A DNA stretch of 18,484 bases from Deltaproteobacteria bacterium (lineage in GTDB: Bacteria; Desulfobacterota; Desulfuromonadia; Geobacterales; Pseudopelobacteraceae), in assembly GCA_016219145.1 (NCBI GenBank), contig JACRCG010000010.1, positions 1 through 18,484 on the forward strand, read 5' to 3'. Numbering within the stretch: the stretch's first letter is position 1; each line of letters begins with the position of its first letter. The notes below the pieces were generated by a model that ran no database searches, was not told the origin of the DNA, and saw nothing but the letters and a program-made list of their open reading frames with translations. A program made the position numbers and the translations under genes. Of this stretch, positions 12,799 to 18,484 are shown in pieces.

Positions 12799-14154
12799 AT
12801 GCTGACCCAGATTGAATCCGCCCGTCAGGGCATCATCACTCCCCAGATGCAGATTGTTGCCGACAACGAGCAACTGTCTGCCGAGTACATCCGCCAGATG
12901 ACAGCCGAGGGGAAGATCGTCATCCCCTGGAACCATAACCGTAAACCATCCCGCATCGCCGGAATCGGCAAGGGACTTTCCACCAAGGTAAACGCCTCCA
13001 TCGGCACATCATCGGACATCGTTGATTACGCTGCCGAGGTGCGCAAGGCGTTGGCAGCCCAGGAGTCGGGGGCCGACACCCTGATGGAGCTGTCAGTGGG
13101 GGGCGACCTGGACCGGGTGCGGCGCGAGGTGATCGCCGCCGTTGATCTGCCGGTCGGCAATGTGCCGCTCTACCAGGCTTTCTGCGAGGCAGCCCGCAAA
13201 TACGGCGATCCCAATAAGCTGGACGAGGAGCTGCTCTTCGACCTGATCGAAAAACAGTGCGCCGACGGCATGGCCTTCATGGCGGTGCATTGCGGTATCA
13301 ACCTCTGCACCATCGAGCGCTTGCGCAAACAGGGCTATCGCTACGGCGGCCTGGTTTCGAAGGGGGGCGTCTCCATGGTGGCCTGGATGATCGCCAACAA
13401 CCGTGAGAACCCGCTCTACGAAAAGTTTGACCGGGTGGCGTCAATCCTGAAGAAATACGACACCGTCCTGTCGCTGGGCAACGGTCTCAGGGCCGGGGCG
13501 ATCCACGATTCATCGGACCGGGCCCAGATTCAGGAACTGATCTTCAACTGCGAGCTGGCCGAGATCGGTCGCGACATGGGGTGCCAGATGCTGGTGGAGG
13601 GGCCGGGACATGTGCCGCTGGATGAGATCGAAGGGAATATCCAGCTGCAAAAAAGGATGAGCGGCGGCGCGCCTTACTATATGCTTGGCCCGATCGCCAC
13701 CGATGTGGCTCCAGGTTTCGACCATATCACAGCCGCTATTGGCGCGGCCCAGTCCAGCCGCTTTGGCGCCGATCTGATCTGCTATATCACTCCGGCCGAA
13801 CATCTGGCCCTGCCCAACGAGGATGACGTGCGCATGGGAGTAAAGGCGGCCAAGGTGGCGGCCTATATCGGCGACATGAACAAATATCCGGAGAAGGGAC
13901 GTCAGCGGGACAAGGAGATGTCCAAGGCCCGCCGCGACCTGAAGTGGGAGCGGCAGTTCGAACTGGCGCTCTATCCTGAAGACGCTCGCGCCATCAGGGC
14001 CAGCCGCACTCCGGAGGACGAGGATACCTGCACCATGTGCGGCGACTTCTGCGCTTCGCGCGGAGCCGGCAAGATGTTTGCCGGAGATTTGAAGGGTGAT
14101 AAAATAAAGCTTGTAAAGTCCGCAACAGTGCGATTCCAGGCAGAAATAAAATAA
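12799..14154 (+). CDS. thiC/bzaF: ThiC-family radical SAM enzyme; candidate 5-hydroxybenzimidazole synthase (BzaF)
   Basis: This is a 451-aa ThiC-superfamily protein. AGAGG lies 8 nt before ATG 12799; an earlier in-frame start at 12751 would run through the inverted repeat and is rejected. Conserved parts are NHNRKPSRIAGIGKGLSTKV (~45-64), NVPLYQA (121-127), EGPGHVPLDEI (267-277) and the C-terminal cysteines C411, C414 and C418 that would bind the 4Fe-4S cluster. ThiC makes the thiamin pyrimidine from aminoimidazole ribotide. The paralogue BzaF turns the same substrate into 5-hydroxybenzimidazole, the lower ligand of anaerobic cobamides. The cobUTS context, the absence of a TPP riboswitch and the substitutions in GNGLRAGAIHD (canonical ThiC has GDGLRPGS) favour BzaF. 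ThiC itself remains possible. Confidence 0.9.
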   Translation: MLTQIESARQGIITPQMQIVADNEQLSAEYIRQMTAEGKIVIPWNHNRKPSRIAGIGKGLSTKVNASIGTSSDIVDYAAEVRKALAAQESGADTLMELSVGGDLDRVRREVIAAVDLPVGNVPLYQAFCEAARKYGDPNKLDEELLFDLIEKQCADGMAFMAVHCGINLCTIERLRKQGYRYGGLVSKGGVSMVAWMIANNRENPLYEKFDRVASILKKYDTVLSLGNGLRAGAIHDSSDRAQIQELIFNCELAEIGRDMGCQMLVEGPGHVPLDEIEGNIQLQKRMSGGAPYYMLGPIATDVAPGFDHITAAIGAAQSSRFGADLICYITPAEHLALPNEDDVRMGVKAAKVAAYIGDMNKYPEKGRQRDKEMSKARRDLKWERQFELALYPEDARAIRASRTPEDEDTCTMCGDFCASRGAGKMFAGDLKGDKIKLVKSATVRFQAEIK

Positions 14155-14158
14155 CCTC

Positions 14159-14188
14159 TTGACAATAATAGAACAGTTGATTTAGCAT
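14159..14188 (+). promoter_or_regulatory. Sigma70-like promoter of the manganese-riboswitch operon
   Basis: A perfect TTGACA (14159-14164) is followed after 18 bp by TAGCAT (14183-14188). It starts 5 bases after the ThiC-family stop codon and ~40 bases before the riboswitch. The -10 lies within a small inverted repeat, TTGAT-N5-ATCAA (14177-14191), which might be an operator. Confidence 0.6.
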
Positions 14189-14197
14189 CAAACTTCA

Positions 14198-14302
14198 ATA
14201 AAGGGGAGTAGCTATCAGCCGGAGACATGGCTGATCCCGTGTCCGTCAACACAGTCGCAAGGCTCGGGCCGGGAACGATATAATCGCAAGCGAGACTTTT
14301 AT
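14198..14302 (+). ncRNA. yybP-ykoY manganese riboswitch
   Basis: The leader has the hallmark 5' segment AATAAAGGGGAGTAGC and the 3' segment GCAAGCGAGACTTTTAT, which close the P1 stem (ATAAAG with CTTTTAT). The intervening arms contain CCGGAGACATGGCTGATCCC and GGGCCGGGAACG. These match the yybP-ykoY family (Mn2+-sensing, usually gene-ON) as I know it. The cluster ends with a TerC/Alx-family gene, the best-known target of this riboswitch, which gives independent support. The aptamer 3' strand also forms the terminator stem that follows. Confidence 0.85.
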
Positions 14303-14345
14303 CCAAGGCGTAGTTACACGCCGTGGGTAAAAGTCTTTTTTATTT
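14293..14345 (+). terminator. Terminator of the manganese riboswitch expression platform
   Basis: AGACTTTTATCC (14293-14304) pairs with GGGTAAAAGTCT (14325-14336), with an inner GGCGT/ACGCC stem, followed by six T. The 5' half of this stem contains CTTTTAT, which the aptamer needs for P1, so metal-bound aptamer and terminator are mutually exclusive. That is the arrangement of an ON switch. Confidence 0.85.
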
Positions 14346-14381
14346 ACCCCGGCGAAATCTAAATCGTCGGAGGTGATATAA

Positions 14382-15245
14382 GTGAACAATATACTCAAAA
14401 CCACATTTCTCCTTTCCCTGCTTACCATTTTACTGGTCTTTATGGGCGGTGCAGTTGGCGGTCAGGGGGGCATGATAGTTGCCTTTCTGATGGCCGCCGT
14501 GATGAACTTCGGCTCCTACTGGTTTTCCGACAAGATCGTTCTCAGGATGTACAACGCTCAGGAAATTACCCGCGAGATTCACCCCTCTTTCTACGGGATG
14601 GTAGAGCGCCTAGCCGATCGTGCCGGGCTCCCCATGCCCAAAGTTTACATCATTCCCGATGACTCACCCAATGCCTTTGCCACCGGACGAAATCCTGCCC
14701 ATGCCGCTGTTGCCGCTACCGAAGGTGTTTTGCGCGTTCTTACGCCGGATGAGCTGGAAGGGGTCATGGCCCATGAACTGGCTCATGTCAAAAATCGCGA
14801 CATTCTGATTTCCACCATTGCCGCCACTTTTGCCGGCGCAATATCCATGATCGGCAGCATGCTGCAATGGGGCGCGATGTTCGGTGCCGGGCGGAGAGAT
14901 GATGAGGAAGGTGGAGGAGGTAGCCTGATCGGTTCGTTGGCCATGGCGATTATTGCTCCGATTGCCGCAATGCTGATCCAGATGGCGGTTTCCCGTTCTC
15001 GCGAATATCTGGCGGATGCCTCCGGCGCGGAGATCTGCGGCAGGCCACTGGCTCTGGCCGGCGCTCTGCGCAAACTGCACGCAGCTTCGCAAGCCATACC
15101 GATGGTGGATGCCCGTCCAGCCACGGCCCATATGTTTATAGTCAACCCTCTGACCGGCGGCGGCCTGATGTCGCTCTTTTCTACTCATCCTCCAATGGAG
15201 GAACGTATCTCAAGACTCGAAGCACTGGCCACCCGAACACATTGA
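14382..15245 (+). CDS. htpX: HtpX-type membrane zinc metalloprotease
   Basis: At 287 aa it is the same length class as E. coli HtpX (293). Two hydrophobic helices are at ~5-45. The zinc motif HELAH is at 131-135, with the third ligand Glu208 in SREYLADASGAEI (206-218). A Gly/acidic linker (RRDDEEGGGG) separates helices, and a further hydrophobic segment is at ~182-203. It degrades damaged or misfolded inner-membrane proteins. The start is GTG 14382, preceded by GGAGGTGAT, a near-perfect anti-Shine-Dalgarno match, with 6-7 nt spacing. It is the first gene after the manganese riboswitch, so expression probably depends on Mn2+. E. coli htpX belongs to envelope stress (Cpx) instead. Confidence 0.93.
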   Translation: MNNILKTTFLLSLLTILLVFMGGAVGGQGGMIVAFLMAAVMNFGSYWFSDKIVLRMYNAQEITREIHPSFYGMVERLADRAGLPMPKVYIIPDDSPNAFATGRNPAHAAVAATEGVLRVLTPDELEGVMAHELAHVKNRDILISTIAATFAGAISMIGSMLQWGAMFGAGRRDDEEGGGGSLIGSLAMAIIAPIAAMLIQMAVSRSREYLADASGAEICGRPLALAGALRKLHAASQAIPMVDARPATAHMFIVNPLTGGGLMSLFSTHPPMEERISRLEALATRTH

Positions 15246-15299
15246 TTATGGGTCACTAACCGCCGGACACAACGCCGGCACATCCAGGGAGAAAGCAGA

Positions 15300-15749
15300 A
15301 TGAAAAAACACATTGTCAAAGTATGTACAGTTATGGCAGCAGTACTGTTTTTGAGTATCACCGTGCTGGAGCTTACCGCTGAAGCCAGGGCTGGCGGCAG
15401 CCGCTCTTCCGGTAGTCGTGGTGCAAGCAGTTATTCAAGGCCGGCAGCAGCTCCTTCGTATCAGGCACCGCCACGGCAGCAGACCTCGCCTGCACCTGGA
15501 GCCTTTCAGCAACCAGCTGGAGGCGGTTTTATGAGGAGCATGGCCGGTGGTCTCGCGGGTGGCATGCTGGGCAGTATGCTGTTCAGCAGTTTTGCCGGAG
15601 CCGGCGGTGGTGCGGGTGGCAGCATGGGAGGTGGTGGCGGCATCGGTATGTTTGAGATCATTCTTCTGGCGGGTGGCGGATACCTCATTTACCGGTATTT
15701 CAAGAAAAAGAAGGCGGAAAGCGCCAGCATTCCATTTGATCGGAGATAA
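15300..15749 (+). CDS. Gly/Ser-rich exported membrane protein, Tim44-like N-terminal half
   Basis: This 149-aa protein has an N-terminal signal sequence (hydrophobic VCTVMAAVLFLSITVLEL, cleavage likely after AEARA near residue 31). It continues with GGSRSSGSRGASSYSRP, a Pro/Gln/Ala-rich stretch, a Gly/Met-rich block (MRSMAGGLAGGMLGSMLFSS), a poly-Gly run, a second hydrophobic segment (IGMFEIILLAGGGYLIYRYF) and a basic tail. This layout matches the N-terminal half of bacterial Tim44-domain proteins, but the C-terminal Tim44 domain is absent. No ordered catalytic motif is seen. It lies 54 nt after htpX. A membrane-tethered envelope component is the most that can be inferred. Confidence 0.7.
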   Translation: MKKHIVKVCTVMAAVLFLSITVLELTAEARAGGSRSSGSRGASSYSRPAAAPSYQAPPRQQTSPAPGAFQQPAGGGFMRSMAGGLAGGMLGSMLFSSFAGAGGGAGGSMGGGGGIGMFEIILLAGGGYLIYRYFKKKKAESASIPFDRR

Positions 15750-15779
15750 TTCACAAAGCTGATGGAAGAGGAGTAAGAA

Positions 15780-16004
15780 GTGAAGCACTTTGTTTTCAGA
15801 ACTTTGGGGCAGGCCAAACGCCTGATCATAATCGTGGTCGGTTTCACAATCCTGATCGCAGGTATAGCCATGATCGTGCTGCCGGGGCCAGCCGTGGTAG
15901 TTATCCCGATTGGTCTGGCAATATTGGCCACAGAATTTATCTGGGCCAGAAAACTCCTTGATTCGGTAAAAGAGCGCATCGAACGTATGAGGAAAAACAA
16001 TTGA
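15780..16004 (+). CDS. PGPGW-family small membrane protein
   Basis: This 74-aa protein has a GTG start at 15780 with GAGGAG a few bases upstream. Two hydrophobic segments (RLIIIVVGFTILIAGIAMIV and AVVVIPIGLAILATEFIWA) flank a central LPGPAVVV turn, the position of the Pro-Gly-Pro-Gly-Trp motif in the family. Here the last two residues of that motif are Ala-Val. The C-terminus is basic and helical (KLLDSVKERIERMRKN). Function is unknown. Its stop overlaps the TerC-family start (TTGA), so the two are translationally coupled and likely act together. Confidence 0.75.
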   Translation: MKHFVFRTLGQAKRLIIIVVGFTILIAGIAMIVLPGPAVVVIPIGLAILATEFIWARKLLDSVKERIERMRKNN

Positions 16005-16939
16005 AGTCAGAACAATCACTCATGTGGGCAGCTTTCGGGGTGCTAATGGTCGTCATGCTGGCGATCGACCTTGGGATGAACCGTAAGGCCCACACCGTTT
16101 CATTCCGCCAGGCGTTAACATGGAGCATCGTCTGGGTTTCGCTGGCTCTGGCCTTCAATGTTGGGGTTTATGCATTCCTGGGCAAAACCAAGGCACTTGA
16201 GTTCTTTACCGGCTATATTATTGAAAAATCGCTGTCGGTTGATAACCTGTTTGTTTTCATCATGATCTTCGGCTATTTTAAGATCCGTGGCGAGCATCAG
16301 GCCCGCATTCTCAAATGGGGCATTATCGGGGCACTGGTCTTGCGGGCGCTGTTCATCTTCACCGGTATCGAGCTGTTGACAAACTTCCACTGGATGTTCT
16401 ACCTGTTCGGAGCGCTGTTGCTCTTCACCGCCTGGAAAATGGCTTTTGGCGCTGAGGAAGAGGTGCACCCGGACAAAAACCTGCTGGTCAGGCTGGCCCG
16501 CAAGTTGTTTCCCTTCACAAAGCGGGTTCGGGGTGACTGGTTCTTTGTTCGCCGGAAAGGGTTGCTGGTCGCCAGTCCGCTGTTTCTGGCGCTGGTTATG
16601 GTTGAGAGCAGCGACGTGCTGTTTGCGATTGACTCCATACCGGCCATCTTTGCCGTCACTCTCGACCCGTTCATCGTCTTTACTTCCAATATCTTCGCCA
16701 TAATGGGGCTCAGGGCACTTTACTTCCTGCTGGCCAGCGTGATGGGAATGTTTGTATATTTGAAGCTGGGGATATCGTCGATTCTGGCATTTGTCGGCGG
16801 CAAGATGATCGCAGCGGCCATGGGTTTTTACATCCCGATTCAGGTTTCGCTGCTGGTGATCTTTACCTGCCTGACCCTGGCGGTCACAGCATCTTTGCTG
16901 GTCAGCAGAAAGCCAACCATTCCAGCAGATCATGTATAA
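16001..16939 (+). CDS. alx: TerC/Alx-family metal transporter (probable Mn2+ exporter)
   Basis: At 312 aa it matches Alx (321). It has about seven to nine hydrophobic helices. The conserved acidic signatures are EKSLSVDNLFVF at 75-86 (Glu75, Asp81) and VESSDVLFAIDSIPA at 201-215 (Glu202, Asp205, Asp211), followed by FIVFTSNIFAIMGLRALYF. I read the start as TTG 16001, overlapping the preceding stop; ATG 16022 is the alternative. E. coli Alx and B. subtilis YkoY are controlled by yybP-ykoY riboswitches and help remove Mn2+ or load it onto secreted proteins. Here the aptamer lies 1.7 kb upstream, ahead of htpX, so control would act on the entire polycistron. Confidence 0.93.
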   Translation: MKSEQSLMWAAFGVLMVVMLAIDLGMNRKAHTVSFRQALTWSIVWVSLALAFNVGVYAFLGKTKALEFFTGYIIEKSLSVDNLFVFIMIFGYFKIRGEHQARILKWGIIGALVLRALFIFTGIELLTNFHWMFYLFGALLLFTAWKMAFGAEEEVHPDKNLLVRLARKLFPFTKRVRGDWFFVRRKGLLVASPLFLALVMVESSDVLFAIDSIPAIFAVTLDPFIVFTSNIFAIMGLRALYFLLASVMGMFVYLKLGISSILAFVGGKMIAAAMGFYIPIQVSLLVIFTCLTLAVTASLLVSRKPTIPADHV

Positions 16940-16967
16940 CAAAACGAGTATACGCAAAGGATAATCA

Positions 16968-17354
16968 ATGAAAAAATACATCTATTTTGGCATCGCCCTG
17001 CTTGTCGGCATCGTACTGTCATATGCACTTTTCTTCAGAGGAGATGCCATCGCCCTTCAGGTTAATCAGCTCGCCTCCGACCCTTCCGCCTACAGCGGTA
17101 CGATAACGGTCACCGGCATTATGGCCGGGATATCTCCTCAGGATCCCAGTGTATTCGGTATCTTCGATCTTAAGGAGTTGAATTGCACCACCCCCAACTG
17201 CAATAAGATTTATCTTCCGGTCAAGAGTCAGGGCACCATCCCAAAGCAGGGTGATGAGGTTCTGGTCAGCGGCAGCTTCCTTAAGACAAAAGATGGCTTC
17301 CTGTTTTCCGCCTCAAGCGTCAAGGTAGTACGAAACCACAAGATCGGGGGCTAA
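16968..17354 (+). CDS. Membrane-anchored OB-fold-like (CcmE-like) small protein
   Basis: This 128-aa protein has an N-terminal membrane anchor (YIYFGIALLVGIVLSYALFF, residues 4-23). A beta-rich domain follows: ALQVNQLASDPSAYSGTITV, then GIFDLKELNC, IYLPVKSQG, GDEVLVSGSFLKT and GFLFSASSVKVV. This is the pattern of an OB-fold of the CcmE/tRNA-anti-like type. Cys73 and Cys78 form a CX4C pair that could bind metal or form a disulfide. The CcmE heme-binding His-X-X-X-Tyr motif is not present in an obvious place, so a heme role is not claimed. It directly abuts the ABC permease gene (TAA followed at once by ATG), so it is probably a periplasmic accessory subunit. Confidence 0.65.
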   Translation: MKKYIYFGIALLVGIVLSYALFFRGDAIALQVNQLASDPSAYSGTITVTGIMAGISPQDPSVFGIFDLKELNCTTPNCNKIYLPVKSQGTIPKQGDEVLVSGSFLKTKDGFLFSASSVKVVRNHKIGG

Positions 17355-18484
17355 ATGACACCGGTCAAACTGGTCTTCAAGAATATTACGCGCCGCAAGG
17401 GGCGGTTTGTCTTCACGCTGCTCGGCATAACTATCGGCATCGCCTCCTTCGTCACCTTCATGGCAATGGGGGGCAACCTTAAACGCGAAATCCATCGCGA
17501 AACTGCAGCCCTTGGTGCCAATCTGCTGGTAATTCCGAAAGGGTCATGCGGCTACGAACAGCTCTCGATCCTGACCGGCGACCAGATGCCGACCAACATT
17601 TCCGCCGCCGAGATAGCAAGCATCCGCGCTATAAAAGGGCTGAGCGTGGTTCCATTCCTGGCCCAGCAGACTGCCATCAACAATAAACCGGTTACGGTCA
17701 GCGGTATCGAACCGGCAGCAACATTGGCCTTCAAACGCTGGAACGTTACTAAAGGCGCTTACTTCAGCTCTGCGGATCAAGCCGGTACCGTTCTCGGAAC
17801 CGTGGCGGCCCGCCAATTCAACCTCAAGCCGGGAGATAACGTTACCGTCCGTGGCGAAGCCCTCCCGGTTCTCGGTATCCTCGGTGAAACCGGCGGACGG
17901 GACGACGCCACCCTGTTCCTTGCTCTGCCGGTTGCCCAGCGGCTGTTCAAATCTTCGGACAAGGTTTCCTATGCGGCAATCCGAACCGAAAATCTTGACC
18001 AGTCAGAGGCATATATCGAACAGATCCGGGTTGCTACCGGTTTGGGGGTAGTCTCCGACAAGCAGATGCTCAAGTCGGTTTTGGGCATTGTCGGCACTGT
18101 CAACATCACTTTGCAGCTGATCGCGGCAGTTGCAGTGCTGGCGGCGGCCTTCGGCATTGTCAACACCATGATGGCCGCCGCCTATGAACGTAAACGTGAA
18201 ATCGGAATTCTTCAGGCACTCGGGGCGAGTCAGCGGATGATATTCGGACTGTTCATGCTGGAATCGGGTATCTACGGGATTATAGGCGGAGTAAGCGGGG
18301 TAATCACCGGTTTGTTAGCCGCTGCCGTTGCAGCGCCGTACATATCCCAGAACGCCTTGTTCAGATTTCGTATCTCCCGTTCAAAGTGGGAAGGAAAACG
18401 CTCAACGATATCCAGCTTATCCCGCAGATATGTTTCGCCGTGTCCGACGATCTTTGGATTCGGGTCAAGCGCACCGATCAATGC
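17355..18484 (+). CDS. FtsX/MacB-type ABC transporter permease; C-terminus replaced or off the right edge
   Basis: The frame starts with ATG 17355 and is open to the window edge (376 codons). Residues 1-40 (LVFKNITRRKGRFVFTLLGI, then a helix) are the standard N-terminus of MacB-like permeases. A periplasmic domain spans ~45-240. TM2 lies at ~247-275 with the cytoplasmic AAYERKREIGILQALGAS coupling motif, and TM3 at ~298-325. After residue ~330 the sequence becomes basic and Ser-rich (RISRSKWEGKRSTISSLS). The expected fourth helix and the Pro/Ala-rich end are not seen. The last ~140 bases look like antisense of another gene. The partner ATPase is not in the window. The product probably exports lipoproteins, peptides or other small molecules. 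Confidence 0.8.
   Translation, partial: MTPVKLVFKNITRRKGRFVFTLLGITIGIASFVTFMAMGGNLKREIHRETAALGANLLVIPKGSCGYEQLSILTGDQMPTNISAAEIASIRAIKGLSVVPFLAQQTAINNKPVTVSGIEPAATLAFKRWNVTKGAYFSSADQAGTVLGTVAARQFNLKPGDNVTVRGEALPVLGILGETGGRDDATLFLALPVAQRLFKSSDKVSYAAIRTENLDQSEAYIEQIRVATGLGVVSDKQMLKSVLGIVGTVNITLQLIAAVAVLAAAFGIVNTMMAAAYERKREIGILQALGASQRMIFGLFMLESGIYGIIGGVSGVITGLLAAAVAAPYISQNALFRFRISRSKWEGKRSTISSLSRRYVSPCPTIFGFGSSAPIN
18272..18484 (-). pseudogene. C-terminal fragment of a RibD/cytidine-deaminase-like protein (partial)
   Basis: The minus strand is open from the right edge to TAG at 18272. The first ~50 residues entering the window (ALIGALDPNPKIVGHGETYL, then DIVERFPSHFEREIRNLNK and AFWDMYG) look like the C-terminal part of RibD-type deaminases: a DPNP-x-x-x-G-x-G block, then an FP-x-x-x-x-x-EI-x-x-LN-x-x-F helix. 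The catalytic zinc motifs lie outside the window. From about 18345 leftward the frame reads antisense to the permease and has no protein character, so the native end of the gene seems lost. The assignment is from memory of family patterns. Confidence 0.5.

Noticed and set aside
16115..16981. 288-aa minus-strand ORF over the TerC gene
   Set aside because: It is antisense to TerC. Its His/Gln/Asp-rich composition is what antisense of a hydrophobic membrane protein gives.

Overview
The window most resembles the chromosome of an anaerobic Geobacter-like bacterium (Geobacteraceae/Desulfuromonadia). The pointers are a cobalamin-riboswitch operon cobU-cobT-cobS plus a short ThiC-family enzyme, the general protein style, and heptamer intergenic repeats. 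This assignment is inference from gene content; no database was searched.

Bases 1-8738 form an accessory, island-like block with every recognisable gene on the minus strand. In transcription order (right to left) it holds hipB-hipA (toxin-antitoxin), a broken BRO-N antirepressor copy, dinD, an intact BRO-N gene, a 37-codon mini-ORF sharing the dinD 3' end, a 1043-aa PLD-nuclease/DEAD helicase/DUF3427 protein, a zeta-type kinase toxin with a coupled small downstream partner, a winged-helix remnant, and a SEC-C protein cut by the left edge. Partial duplications (a 61-bp identical direct repeat, and a BRO 5' copy with 63/65 identity over one stretch), pseudogenes and palindromes show repeated rearrangement. 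It looks like a defence/stress-type island.

Bases 8739-9621 hold a transition zone: an AT-rich segment, a possible 46-aa ORF ahead of a strong terminator, and a minus-strand zinc-ribbon/DUF2628 membrane protein.

Bases 9820-14154 are a cobamide operon. A sigma70-like promoter and a textbook cobalamin riboswitch with its own terminator precede cobU, cobT, cobS and a ThiC-family gene. With no thiamin element next to it, the last gene is a good candidate for BzaF (5-hydroxybenzimidazole synthase), which would make the lower ligand that CobT activates and CobS attaches. Two repeat structures sit between these genes.

Bases 14159-16939 are a second riboswitch operon. A yybP-ykoY (Mn2+) aptamer overlaps a long terminator hairpin and leads into htpX (membrane protease), a secreted/membrane Gly-rich protein resembling the N-terminal half of Tim44-like proteins, a PGPGW-family small membrane protein, and a TerC/Alx-family metal transporter, all closely spaced. 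TerC-family genes are classic yybP-ykoY targets, so the whole cluster is probably manganese controlled.

Bases 16968-18484 encode a small membrane-anchored OB-fold-like protein and an FtsX/MacB-type ABC permease. Near 18340 the permease appears to stop being a permease. The last ~140 bases read better on the minus strand as the C-terminus of a RibD/cytidine-deaminase-like protein, which suggests a rearrangement or assembly junction.
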